64,000 bases of DNA, taken from contig NC_081136.1 in NCBI RefSeq assembly GCF_958295425.1, positions 3,567,311 to 3,631,310 on the forward strand, written 5' to 3'. Positions within the stretch are counted from its first letter, which is position 1. Every line of letters starts with the position of its first letter. This DNA comes from Solea solea (lineage: Eukaryota > Chordata > Actinopteri > Pleuronectiformes > Soleidae). Below the pieces are notes generated by a model. That model saw nothing but the letters and a program-made list of their open reading frames with translations. It was not told the DNA's origin and did no database searches. This document shows positions 10,220-19,759 of the stretch, in pieces. The position numbers and the translations under genes are program-made.

Positions 10220-10580
10220 CAACAACTTTAAGTACCTTAAAGGGATACTTGAGTAAAAGTACAAGTAAGTTAACAGAAAATGACTTTGGTGGAAGTTGAA
10301 GTCAGTTTAAAAAAATTATAATATTACTTAAGTGTATCAAAAGTAATTTTCTGATATAAAATGCACTTAAGTTTAGAAGTAAAAGTATTAAGGAGTTAGA
10401 ATTGAGTCATGGAAGCTCAGTGGTAGTGGTAGTTGTCTTTCAACTGGAAGGTTGTGGGTTCAATTCCTGGCTCTGCTGATCTATGAGTGTCCTTGAGCGA
10501 CTAGAAGACTAGAAAAGCTCTATATGAATACAGACCATAATACCAACTCAGTACAAGTTAGAAAGTAATTACAGTAACAA
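10220..10580 (+). mobile_element. Composite: AAGTAC-rich hAT-like repeat containing a tRNA-SINE, copy 1
   Basis: The left part (10220-10405) carries phrases such as GGGATACTTGAGTAAAAGTACAAG, ATGACTTTGGTGGAAGTTG and TATTACTTAAGTGTATCAAAAGTAATTTTCTGATAT, which I recognise from a very common teleost repeat usually classed as hAT-like. At about 10405 a tRNA-like head begins (box-A-like AGCTCAGTGGTAG, box B GGTTCAATTCC at about 10457), followed by CTGGCTCTGCTGATCTATG. The right part returns to AGTACAAGTTAGAAAGTAATTACAGTAAC. The same arrangement with the same left junction recurs at 36974-37345. Confidence 0.65.
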
Positions 10581-11440
10581 AGTATTTGAATGAGGTATTT
10601 GCATCCGTGCTATGATGACCCCGCCCACGTTGAGGGGCTACTATAGCGATGGAAAACAACGCGACTGATACCAAACCGAGTGAGTAGAGCCGAGTCGTGC
10701 TAGCAGTGCAACAAGGCCAACTGTCAGTCGCATGATTCCGATCCAAAGGCCACTGATGACAGAGTTTAACCTGCGAGTGTAAAAACATCATGTGTCACAG
10801 TATCAGTTCCTCCCACAGTGGGCTCCTCCTCGATTGAGGCTGCAGATAACGGAACAGACACCCGCGTGAACATCAGCGATCGGTGATTAGCCTCCATTTA
10901 CTGCGAGCTCCCTCACCTTGAGAGTGTGTCGATGCATCAGAGGACAGAGTTTGATGTAAAAGATAACCTTCTGGCTTCTTCTTCTTCTTCTTCTTCTTCC
11001 GCTCTGTGACAGCCTTTTAACATGATAGAGCCACTTTAATTGTCCCTAAACTGGGACAAGAGTGGGAGGTTACTCGCAGATTACTGGGTGACCTTCTGGT
11101 GAAAAATCTAATCTAACACTCGCAGGAGGAGCGCGGCGTGTTCGAGGTTAAAATCAGAGATTGTTCCAACGATGAGAACTCGTCTTAGTAACAAAGGGTC
11201 TTTCTTGTGCGACAAGGACGATACGATCTCCACAGAGCGACTCAATTCTTTCCCGGGAAAAAAAACCCCCAAAAAACCCAAAAAACATCACAGTGATCAA
11301 AGAGATCAAACTACAGATTTTAACAAATGTTAAAAAAGGGAATATTTTGTGCTTCGGGAGTTTTAGAATCAGAGGTCAGAGCTTTTTAAGATCTTCAGAA
11401 TGGTGAAAGTGACTTTGAAACAATGAATCCATTTAAAGCT
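10581..11440. other. No gene recognised
   Basis: Unique-looking sequence. The only clear feature is a (TTC)n run at 10974-11000. A minus-strand donor-like site (AAG|GTGAGGG near 10914) has no matching acceptor. A purine/poly(A) stretch near 11258-11284 is low complexity. Confidence 0.5.
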
Positions 11441-11660
11441 ACAGTGTGTAAGTTTTGTGGGATTTATTTGTTGTTACTTTTATGCCACTGTTCGTGTTTG
11501 TGTTTGTAGCTGCATGGATGTTTGCACGTCAAGGTACAATGTTTGTGGGTTTGTCGCCAGAAAGGGAAAATGTTGGAGAAAAGCCTGAACATATAGTCTC
11601 CATTTTTTGGCCTGTTTTTGGACATTGGACTTCTGCACAATTATCTCTAATCCCGTAGTT
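11438..11660 (+). repeat. Probable unclassified teleost repeat fragment (CTACAGTGTGTAA family)
   Basis: It starts with TTAAAGCTACAGTGTGTAAG, which I remember as one terminus of an abundant teleost repeat whose other end reads ACACACTGGACC (seen at 62290-62301 in this window). The later phrase TTTTTTGGCCTGTTTTTGGACATTG also occurs at 47660-47688 inside a MITE copy, so two families may be mixed here. Confidence 0.4.
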
Positions 11661-12123
11661 TTTTTTTAATGTGATAAATAATTCATCATAACTTGACTCA
11701 ACAACACATAAAAAGACGAAAAAGTGAATATTAAAGACAAAAAAACTATCGGCTGTTATTGTTGGCAGCCACCAAGAAATCCATCACAAGAAAATGGTTT
11801 CAAGTAGTTTTTAAGTATATAAAAGTGAATTTATATGGATGTCCATTTAAGGAGTTGCACTAAGGGTTAATTCAAATAAGTAATACATACATGAAGTTAC
11901 ATATTTATGAGAAAGGAGAAGAGGAAAGACGTCGTTTTTATTTGAATTCAAGTACCTAATATTAATGAATTTCCTATAGTGTCCATGCTAGCAGCCATGT
12001 GTCATCAACTCAAAGAAACGACTTTAAAAAATGACAAGTCGTGTTCCGCAGCCTGAGTGTCTGTGTCTAACCTTCACACGATACTGCTTCTTCCGCTGTA
12101 TTACTCCATGGCCGTAGCAAACA
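11661..12123. other. No gene recognised
   Basis: AT-rich sequence without recognisable repeat boundary, exon or RNA gene. Confidence 0.5.
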
Positions 12124-12151
12124 AACACACACACACACACACACACACACA
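12124..12151. repeat. (CA)n microsatellite
   Basis: Perfect run of about 14 units. Overlapping frames on both strands are repeat-driven. A (GA)n run is at 12394-12411 and a short CA tract near 12620-12634. Confidence 0.95.
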
Positions 12152-12899
12152 GCTCAGAGCAGAGACAGACGAACGACCACACCTCAGTTTTATGGACGCT
12201 GACAGTTGGCGGCAGAGTGAACGCATGAATGCCTCTCGCTACATGACAGCGTGTGTGCGCCTCTTTTCCGGAACATGAAAAAAACAAACAGTTAACTCAT
12301 GGCTCTTCAATTATGCTAATGCAAACATATACAAATGACCCCGGACAGTTATTAGCCGCCTTGATTAGCAGACATGTGTACGGTGCTTTAGAATAGAGAG
12401 AGAGAGAGAGACGGGTGGTGTTGGTGTCCAGTGGTGAGACAAAAGCCTGAGGGAAGAATTTGAAGCTTTAATTGTTTCAGTCGGAGAACGTGACTGGCGG
12501 GGAGGGAGGGGAGGGGGGCGGATGATCCGCCGCCGCCACTGCACTTGAAGAACACGCTGCAAGGCGCAAAATTAATGTCATGCTGAGCCCGTGTATGCAT
12601 ATTAGAGTGGACATACACACAGACACACACACACGCATGAACACAAGTGGCTCTTATCTTTCTGACTTAGTCCAGAGATCAAAGACGGGGGCCAGAAATA
12701 ATCAGTTTTCACACACACTGAGTTCATCAAAGAGGAGAAGAATCAAATTTATTCATGAAAATCTGTGAAAATGTGTTATTGTTACTGCGTCAAGTACATC
12801 TTTTTTAATAAGCACGTTGGCTAAATTATTATCTATAAATCAACCTTGGTGCATTTAATCACCCTAGCATGTTTTGGTTTGTCTGTAAGTATGTCTATG

Positions 12900-12995
12900 T
12901 GCTACAGTTCATACTTTTATAATGATTATTTTTCATAATTGATTCATCTGTGCATTATTTTCTCGATTAATCGAGTAAACTTTAAGTCACTTGTA
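12900..12995. mobile_element. Partial copy of the TCGTTGCAGCCC-type repeat
   Basis: AATGATTATTTTTCATAATTGATTCATCTGTGCATTATTTTCTCGATTAATCGAG resembles the terminal AATCGATTAATC-rich part of the family also seen at 7970, 45330 and 63300. Too short to delimit well. Confidence 0.45.
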
Positions 12996-13019
12996 CTTAA
13001 TATTTAATTTAAATATACA

Positions 13020-13465
13020 TATTATTTGGGGGGATTATACTGTATAACGAATTCGTACAATATGCAAATTCGCCAAAATCGCAAAAGTTTCTTGTTTAGT
13101 CCAAGATGGCCGACTTCCTGTCGTCATTAACTTTTTGGACCGTCCTGATATGATTGACGTGTGTACCAACTTCCATTCATGTATGTGAAACACGACAAAA
13201 AGTCACCTGATGAAATCTGATTTTCATTTTTGTAAGCCCATCCCACTTCCAATTTTTTTCACACACATTCACCGAGCCACTTTCAGACATAAATTTACAC
13301 CAGGTCTGATGTGGTCTGCAGAAATCTGTGCTATTTGGGGCAAGGGAAAGGCCTCAAAAACTCCTTATGCTGCCCTGATAAAACTTAGCATCCGTCTCGG
13401 TAATAGAAAGTCGTGTATAGGTCGCCCTCTAGTGTCAAAAGCCTTAAACTACAAATACAACTGAT
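13020..13465 (+). repeat. Unclassified teleost interspersed repeat (GATGGCCGACTTCCTGT family)
   Basis: Recognisable phrases in order: ATTCGCCAAAATCGCAAAAG, CCAAGATGGCCGACTTCCTGT, GTACCAACTTCCATTCATGTATGTGAAACACG, GGGAAAGGCCTCAAAAACTCCTT and GCCCTCTAGTGTC. They match, from memory, an abundant noncoding repeat of fish genomes. No long open frame exists. It may be distantly related to the element at 1801-2302, which shares GGCAAATTTCG-like and AAGTGGCC phrases. Confidence 0.6.
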
Positions 13466-13831
13466 CTGAATCCCAGAGCTGCCGTTTGAAATGCTAGGCA
13501 CAAAATGATAGCGAATAAAAAAAAAGTCAAAAAAAACAGGCTGTAACTGACTCAAACATCATGTCTTTATCTGCTGTGTTTTCTGTGTTTCATGCTGAGC
13601 CGGACAGAGTTCAAACTCTGTGGCAGAGAGAACACACACAGTCAGGTTTTATTTATGTATTTATATATCTCTGTTTTTTGGATGGGAGGGAAACTGGTGT
13701 TATTTAGTCACGCTAACCTGGTGAAGCAGCACCGAGCTCTGTTTCCCCCGCGGAGTCGTGCGGCAGTCAGTGTTGCTTTGTGAAGACAGATTAAGGCTGC
13801 GGTAAACACGGCTGTGTAAATCCACTGTGAC

Positions 13832-13848
13832 TCAGTCAGTCAGTCAGT
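13832..13848. repeat. (CAGT)n microsatellite
   Basis: Four tandem tetranucleotides within otherwise unique sequence. Confidence 0.8.
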
Positions 13849-14019
13849 GTCTGCTGCCGCAACTGAAATGTTAAAAATCACTGTCACACTCTCATCCAAT
13901 CAAAATATGGTTTTGAAGAATCTTTACAGAGGTAAAAATGATCCCTTATTGTCCTGCTTTGAAACGATAGGCAGCCTGTTTATAAGTAAGGGTCACTTAT
14001 TTTTTCTTTGATATCGCCT

Positions 14020-14490
14020 TTTTTTGTGCTTATTTTAACAATAAAAGGGCCAGAAAATGCTCAAATGTAAAGTGCTTTTGCCCATTTTTCCAGAATAAGT
14101 TTCAATATCTGGCAGTTATTTACAATTTACTGCATGTTAAAATAGTGTTTTAACTATTTAAAATGAATTTTATTTAAAACACCGTAGTTGTACACGAACA
14201 CCAGATTTTTGCATGTTAAATTTGAAATGTGAATAGTATTAAACATATTTTATGTAACTTTTTTTTGAGTTTTTGACTCAATTCCAAAAAAATTGTTTTT
14301 TTCAACTTTTTTCCTCTCTGGGGACAAAGACGCTTTTTCTCCAGCTTCCTGCAACAGCATAAGTGAAATTACTGTAATAACCACGCATTGTGCTTTGACG
14401 TGCCACTTCTCAGCTTTCAGAAACCGCTGAAATGTTCCCGATAGCAAACCGTCGCATAATTACGGTGGTGCGCTTTTTTGCAAACGTGTT
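14020..14490 (+). mobile_element. MITE-like repeat, copy 1 (degenerate ends)
   Basis: Shares long blocks with 58523-58937 (same strand) and 47505-47993 (opposite strand): GCTTTTGCCCATTTTTCCAGAATAA, ATCTGGCAGxTATTTACAA, TACTGCATGTTAAAA, GACAAAGACGCT, CTTCTCAGCTTTCAGAAAC and ACCGTCGCxTAATTAC. Neither terminus keeps the TTAACCCTT sequence visible in the other copies. It has no coding capacity. Confidence 0.8.
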
Positions 14491-14890
14491 AAAAACAACG
14501 TAATTTTCCAACAATATTCAGGCCGTCTGGATTTATTTTGATTTAACGGCTGTAGAGTTGTCCAGAAAAATGTTCAATGAGTGAGTGCTTTTTTTCCCAA
14601 AGATAACTTTCACTTACTCAACCGTTTATTATATTTATTATTTATATTTATTTATAAGTCGTTGAGGGCTACCGTAATGACAAGTATCTGGGCACAAAGC
14701 TCTATTTGTGATGAGCCAGGAGGGCATGACACTAAATAAAAATCAACAAACTAACTCATGTCTGAACGAAAAGCAGGTTTTTCTAAAAGTCTAAGTCTGA
14801 TCCTGCACTGTCCACATGAGATGGTGCTGAAAGTCCAGGTTCCCCTCTATAGCTCTGTCCGTGGTCCTGAATCAGGCTTTTCTCCTCCTG
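14491..14890. other. No gene recognised
   Basis: AT-rich unique sequence, including a TTTATT-rich stretch at 14625-14657. Confidence 0.5.
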
Positions 14891-14893
14891 CAG

Positions 14894-14969
14894 AGCGAAT
14901 CAACATGCCTGGCTGACCGGGTGCAGACAGACAGACAGACTGGACCTTTCTCCCTCTGTCTGTCTGTCG
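14894..14969 (+). other. Candidate internal exon, 76 bp, unidentified
   Basis: The acceptor CTTTTCTCCTCCTGCAG ends at 14893, and the donor TCG|GTAAGAG lies at 14969/14970. Two frames are open. The segment contains (CAGA)n at 14924-14940 and the complementary (CTGT)n at 14956-14968, which could pair as a stem with a ~15-base loop. The tetranucleotide content argues against a conserved coding exon. Confidence 0.15.
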
Positions 14970-15174
14970 GTAAGAGGCAAACAAGTCTCAGCAGGCAGAC
15001 GAGCTCCACGCCCTGTTTGCCTTGGAGGCAGCCGTCGTCCGCACAGGAGACGAGAAGATGGACGGATACTAATCGTTACTACATTCCAGACGAGGAATAA
15101 TCTCTTACTTTTTTGCCGAAATGTGCACGAGATGAGCTGGCGATGAGAGAGCGAGGGAGAGAGCGAACACGTTA

Positions 15175-16047
15175 TTTGCCTCGCAGCATTTTTTTTTTTT
15201 CTCAAACAGCCGTGGCCTCTGTTTTGACTTTTACACGGACACGTTGTGAATGTGCATCCAGCGGGAAACTGTGTGAAAAGAACGGCTGATCCCCCACCCC
15301 CCCACTCTCACGCCCCCCGCCACGCCTGCTTGTGAGAGGCCAACCACAATCTCTCCATCCCTCTCTCTCTCTTCTCTGGAGTAGAGTAGCCAGCCAATCA
15401 GAGTAAAAGAGCCAATGAGTCACGGAGGAGTGAGGAGCGGACTGCAACGCGCTGGACCGAGAGGAGAGGAGCTGCCTGCTCTGGACGGCAAAGCTCCAAC
15501 GTCCATGGATGGAGCGATCTGCTCAGAGCATGCTTACAATCTCACACTCACAAAATCTCATTTTCTCCCTAAAGAAATGATTAGAAAGTCTTAAAAAATC
15601 CCTTCTCCTGCATCACACTCTGCATCTCAACGAGACACGGCGTTGTCGTCGCTCACGTGTGCCGCGTAGTAAAACCAGGGTGGGGGAAAAAAAAAAAAAA
15701 CACCCACTGTAGCACTGCAAGGTTGTGTGAAGGTCAGCGTAGCATACGGCCACCCAACCTGGATCCAAACTGTGTTTTAAAAAGCCTCTCAAAAGAGCGG
15801 CTGACAGATAAACAAACTATCTGAAGGTGTGTGAATGCCAGAGACGTTTATTAACTATTGATGCAACGGGAGCTCACGCAGCTGGATACACATGCAACAC
15901 ACACACAGTTGTTGAATCACATGACACAATGCCAGTGGCTACAGGGTTTTTATATAGAGTCCTTGGATAACAGGCTGTGTAAGTGAGTCCAGATTTGACA
16001 CATAAATCTAACACTAACAATGGCATGAATGGGAGCATGTGTGCGCC

Positions 16048-16049
<2 letters not shown>
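15175..16049. other. No gene recognised; low-complexity stretches
   Basis: Contains poly(T) near 15189-15200, C-rich and CT-rich tracts at 15290-15372, and a poly(A) run near 15686-15699. No exon, RNA gene or recognisable transposon is seen. Confidence 0.5.

Positions 16050-16082
<33 letters not shown>
16050..16082. repeat. (TG)n microsatellite
   Basis: Perfect run of about 16 units. A second shorter TG run lies at 16238-16252. Confidence 0.95.
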
Positions 16083-16084
<2 letters not shown>

Positions 16085-16371
16085 CAGATTGTTCAGGTTC
16101 CACCGCTGAGCGCTTTAAAACCATTTCCCGACAGGCAGAGTGGACGTGAGTGAGCGCGTCCAGTCAGTGGAGCTTGTAGGAGAATAAAGGATCTGGGGAG
16201 TCTAAATGCCAAGTGGAGTCCTGAATTGGATTTTTTTGTGTGTGTGTGTGTGAATAGAGTGAAGCTACGCGTGTTTTCTGCCTTTTAAAAAATATACAGT
16301 ATATACTGACAGAGTTTGCCTTTGTTTTCATCTAACTGTAATTTAGCGTGCACACGTTAGGGACAGTATGG

Positions 16372-16374
<3 letters not shown>

Positions 16375-16409
<35 letters not shown>
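16375..16409. repeat. (GA)n microsatellite
   Basis: Perfect run of about 17 units. It generates overlapping minus-strand open frames rich in Leu/Ser that are not genes. Confidence 0.95.
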
Positions 16410-16412
<3 letters not shown>

Positions 16413-16974
16413 AGTGGTTAATTTCACTTGATTCCGGGATAATGAGGACAGAGAGATAAGGGATGACAAAAGGGGGAAATGACAAACAGCAGCGAAGGCA
16501 GAGGCCCGTGATTGGATTAGAGCACAACTTCTCCTTAAATGACGGCCAAAGGCAAGAGGCCAGTGAGGACGTATTATTGACACAGAGGCTGAATACGGCT
16601 GAAAATACTGAAAAACTGTGTGTTTGGAGCAGCTCAGGTCCCACACATAAACACATAAACAGGAGTCTGGTAAAACGTAAGACGTAGAGTGATTTAAACA
16701 AAATAATTTGTCGTTTTGGACCTGTAGATCGCATCCTCTCCTTGAATCAGAGCATTATAGTTCACATTTTTGATAGTATCTCATGTATTAATGTTCCATT
16801 TGGTTTGAAATCTATAACAAAGCACTAAATCTAGAGGCCAATTTCTTTTGACATGTTTAATAATCAGCATCAAGTGATTAAAACCTGATAGATGCTGATG
16901 ATAGAAGTCAATCAAACTTAATTTTTTCGACCAACCGTTTATACAACAAAGATTATTTTTTGCTAACCTGTCGG
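16410..16974. other. No gene recognised
   Basis: Unique-looking DNA with frames of 60-125 codons that begin in or run through the adjoining (GA)n tract. No splice-bounded open segment stands out. Confidence 0.5.
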
Positions 16975-17215
16975 GACACCGAATCCCAGGTGACATAGGT
17001 CAAGACGTGGGGTCAAAGCCTGGACAGGTCACTGGTCCATCACAGGGTCAACATAGAGACACAACCATTAACTCTCACATTCAGATCTACTGTCAGTCCA
17101 GATAGAACGTCTGATTAGGCTAATCCCAAATCTGACCTGTGGGAGGAAGCTGGAGAACCCGGAGAAATCCCTCACGCAAACACGGGGAGAAACCAGGATT
17201 CCAAACCACCACGTC
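16975..17215 (-). mobile_element. tRNA-headed SINE family, antisense, long copy lacking head
   Basis: In antisense order: GCCTGGACAGGTCACTGGTCCATCACAGGGTC, CATAGAGACACAACCATTAACTCTCACATTCA, GACCTGTGGGAGGAAGCTGGAGAACCCGGAGAAATCCC and CACGGGGAGAAACC. This is the same phrase order as the teleost consensus. The box-A/B head end near 17200-17220 is decayed. Confidence 0.7.
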
Positions 17216-17494
17216 GCCCAACTGTTGCTCAATGTTTAAATATTAATATCGGACCAACCTGAAGAAACCTCAACACACAGGCCAATGAGAAAACCCGCCG
17301 ACTCCTCTGATGAGAACCCTCGTTTCTCCTTTAGCTTGCTAATTAGCCACACTCGTTGCGCGCCTTTTTTTTTTAGCCTAGCTAAAGCGTAACGACAACG
17401 CTAACAACCAGCGTGAAAGTGGGATCCAGTAAAGAAGAAAACCCTCTCCTCATGGGCTTGTAAGACAAGCTCATTCAGAAGGTCAGAAGGTCAG

Positions 17495-17700
17495 CCCATG
17501 GCCAAGTGGAAAGGGAACTTGACTTGCAACTGGAGGGTTGCCAGTTTGAGTCCCCACCAGGTCAAAAAAGGGCTGGGTCACCCCTGAGCAAGGTACCCAA
17601 CCCCCATTGCTCTCTGGGAGTTGTTCTGGGTTAAACGCAGGGAAGGAATTTCCCCTGCGGAACTGCTAAAGGACTAATTTTGGGATGTTGCATGATGAAA
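17495..17700 (+). mobile_element. tRNA-derived SINE (second family), near full length
   Basis: It starts with a tRNA-like head: box-A-like ATGGCCAAGTGGAAAGGG, then ACTTGCAACTGGAGGGTTGCCAGTTTGAGTCCCC with the box B GTTTGAGTCC near 17553. A body follows: GGCTGGGTCACCCCTGAGCAAGGTACCCAACCCCCATTGCTC, then GGGTTAAACGCAGGGAAGGAATTTCCCCTGCGG and a weak tail. The layout matches a well-known teleost tRNA-SINE. A diverged antisense relative lies at 56090-56255. Confidence 0.8.
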
Positions 17701-18067
17701 GTGGCACCTGCTCACCACGGAGGGCTGTGTGAGATGATCCCGGAGAGACTGACCAAAAATATCGTCCAAAAACATCGGCAATAGCAACTGAAAACACCTC
17801 CAACTTATATTTTCAGTTTTCTAGGAACAGTGAAACGCGAGTGGCAATGACACCTCAGAAGAATGGATTATATTATATGTGTAGAAACTCTGAAAATCTC
17901 AAAAGCCACAAAGACGAGACAGCTGTAAAAACAAGAAAGTAAGACAATGAAATCCACTCTTGTCATCACATTTTCTTTTCCACTTAAGTCACTCATGTCA
18001 TGGTAAATCTGACAACCTTTGACAACCTCTGACATCTCTCATCCTGGAGGAGCTGCTGTCAAAAAGA

Positions 18068-18120
18068 TACTCCTACTCCTCCTCCTACTCCTCCTCCTCC
18101 TCCTCCTCCTCCTCCTCCTC
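18068..18120. repeat. (CTC)n trinucleotide microsatellite
   Basis: CCT/CTC run with two early CTACTC interruptions and then a pure stretch. The complementary strand is a (GAG)n tract. Confidence 0.95.
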
Positions 18121-18347
18121 ACGACGTGACTCCTCCAGTCACAAACACAGAGTGTAGTGTCCACACTCATGTGCATACATCAAAAGCGCTGTGTTCCCTC
18201 CATTTCAGGGAGGCATCACATGTATTATTTTCAAAAGCACAAACACTCGTCACATTCCTCTGTGTTAACACCGTCTTCACACACTTCACTGCCATCCTCT
18301 CATGACGATGATGTTGTTTTCTTTTCTTTTGTCGTTTGTTCTCTTAC

Positions 18348-18452
18348 CTGGCAGCACGCTGGCTTCCTCCCTGGATCCTCTTCACAATCCCCAGGAATAA
18401 GATGGGTTTTTCAGGACAAGTTCTGCTTCCTTTCACAGACGGCGCTTGGTCT
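18348..18452 (-). other. Candidate internal exon, 105 bp, minus strand, unidentified
   Basis: On the minus strand a ~45-base pyrimidine-rich tract ending GCCCTTCTTCTCAG (18453-18466) precedes the segment. It closes with an excellent donor, CCAG|GTAAGAG (18347/18348). Length is exactly 35 codons. Only one frame is open; it enters and leaves at the same phase (one base, 34 codons, two bases). The peptide is basic, with a short hydrophobic centre, and matches no family I know. An alternative is an untranslated or noncoding-RNA exon. The acceptor tract overlaps a GA/AAAT low-complexity stretch on the plus strand, which lowers its weight. Confidence 0.3.
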
Positions 18453-18604
18453 CTGAGAAGAAGGGCAAAAAAATAAAAAAGACAGAGAGAGAGTGAAAGA
18501 GAGACAAAAGGTTCAAAAAAAGGGAACGTCCTCCTTTTTATTTTCACACGACGGCTGGAGAAGCGCTCACGATCACACTCTCAAACAGAGTCAACAGCTC
18601 CAGC

Positions 18605-18730
18605 GAGCCAACAGCTCACTACCCCCCCTCTCTCCTCCTCTCTCTCTCTCTTACTCTTCCCGCCCACCTACTCCAGCCCCCTCCCCCCAGCACATCTCCA
18701 CCTCTCTCTCTCTCCATCCCTCCCTCACTC
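18605..18730. repeat. Pyrimidine-rich low-complexity tract
   Basis: Long C/T-rich strand with (CT)n, CCCCCC and CTCC blocks. The opposite strand is purine-only over long stretches, so triplex-forming potential exists. The 60-130 codon open frames through it on both strands are compositional. Confidence 0.8.
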
Positions 18731-18896
18731 GCTTGCTCTTCTTCTGTCAGACACATCCTCTCCATCTCTCCGCTCACTATTTTCTGACATTTTCTCCACC
18801 CACTCACACCTTCTGCTCCAGGAAAACAAATAATCAATTGGAGGCTTTGCACACCTCGTCCACAAACTTATTCTGGGCGTGTAGTTAATTCATTCA

Positions 18897-18955
18897 TTTA
18901 TTTATTTATGTTGGGGTATATTGAGAAAAAAAATATATATATAAATAAATAAAAT
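18897..18955. repeat. Inverted (TTTA)n / (AAAT)n pair
   Basis: TTTATTTATTTAT at 18897-18909 and ATAAATAAATAAA at 18941-18953 are complementary and separated by ~30 bases containing a TA run, so an AT-rich hairpin or cruciform is possible. It sits just left of the pentanucleotide array. Confidence 0.7.
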
Positions 18956-19036
18956 AAAGTCAGAGAACTTTAGATCAGGGCTCTTAAACTCAAATTACTT
19001 GACTGAACATCTAGTCAGGTAAAAATTGGCATTTCT

Positions 19037-19425
19037 GATACAATACGATATAATATTTATGATATGATACAAATAATTTGATATGATACAAACAATAATT
19101 ATGATACGATACAGTATGATATGGTACGCTATGATACAGTATGATACAACACGATACCATACAGTATGATATGATACGGTACGCTACGATACGATGCAAT
19201 ACGATACAGTACAATACGATACAGTACAATACAATACGATACAAAACGATACGACACGGCACAACACAACACGACACGTCACGATACAGTATGATACCAT
19301 ACAATGCGATACGATACTATACGATAACATGTGGTAGGATATGATAACATGTGGTACAATATGGTACAGTATGATATCTCTACAGCATGATATGATACAA
19401 TACGATACCATATGATAGATATAGA
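19037..19425. repeat. Degenerate pentanucleotide satellite, unit ATACG / ATACA
   Basis: About 390 bases built of five-base units, mostly GATAC, AATAC, AGTAT and ACACG variants. Examples are GATACGATGCAATACGATAC and the runs near 19200-19260. Transitions dominate between units. A longer sub-repeat, GATAACATGTGGTA, occurs twice near 19322-19352. The array leaves long frames open on both strands (67-97 codons, rich in Ile, Tyr, Ser and Cys on minus) that are not genes. Confidence 0.9.
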
Positions 19426-19464
19426 TATACTCCGTCTAAACCCATCTCTCCTCAGCTCCCACAG

Positions 19465-19525
19465 GTGCATTCCATGCTACTCACGTCGCATTCTTCAGAC
19501 CGCTACGGTCAAGGGCATTCCCAGA
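19465..19525 (+). other. Candidate internal exon, 61 bp, unidentified
   Basis: The acceptor CTCTCCTCAGCTCCCACAG ends at 19464, and a good donor, CCAGA|GTAAGTG, follows 19525. All three frames are open, which at 61 bases says little. It starts just after the pentanucleotide array. Confidence 0.18.
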
Positions 19526-19733
19526 GTAAGTGTATGCTAATGTCCGCCACCCCCACCCTGCCCTGCCCCGCCGCCTCCCAACCCCCAGCCTTGACCAGAT
19601 GTGGCTCTGTGCTCTCTCCCTGCAGGGAGGGGGCAGCAGATGCAAAGGCAGAGGGCGAACAGAAGCAACAAAAAAAAAATCTGCCAAGCAATCTTGTCTC
19701 TGATGAGCGTTAGAATGGATGGAGTGAGGCCTA

Positions 19734-19752
19734 GTGTGTGTGTGTGTGTGTG
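19734..19752. repeat. (TG)n microsatellite
   Basis: Perfect run of about nine units. Confidence 0.9.
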
Positions 19753-19759
19753 ATCCTCT

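Noticed and set aside
10405..10500. Possible tRNA gene (box A and B present)
   Set aside because: No cloverleaf can be formed from the flanks and a SINE body follows; it is a SINE head. The same applies to 17495, 37125, 47290 and 56240.
16332..16734. 104- and 125-codon minus frames with poly Ser-Leu
   Set aside because: Driven by the (GA)n run at 16375-16409.
19011..19470. Overlapping 60-97 codon frames rich in Ile/Tyr/Ser/Cys
   Set aside because: Produced by the ATACG pentanucleotide array.
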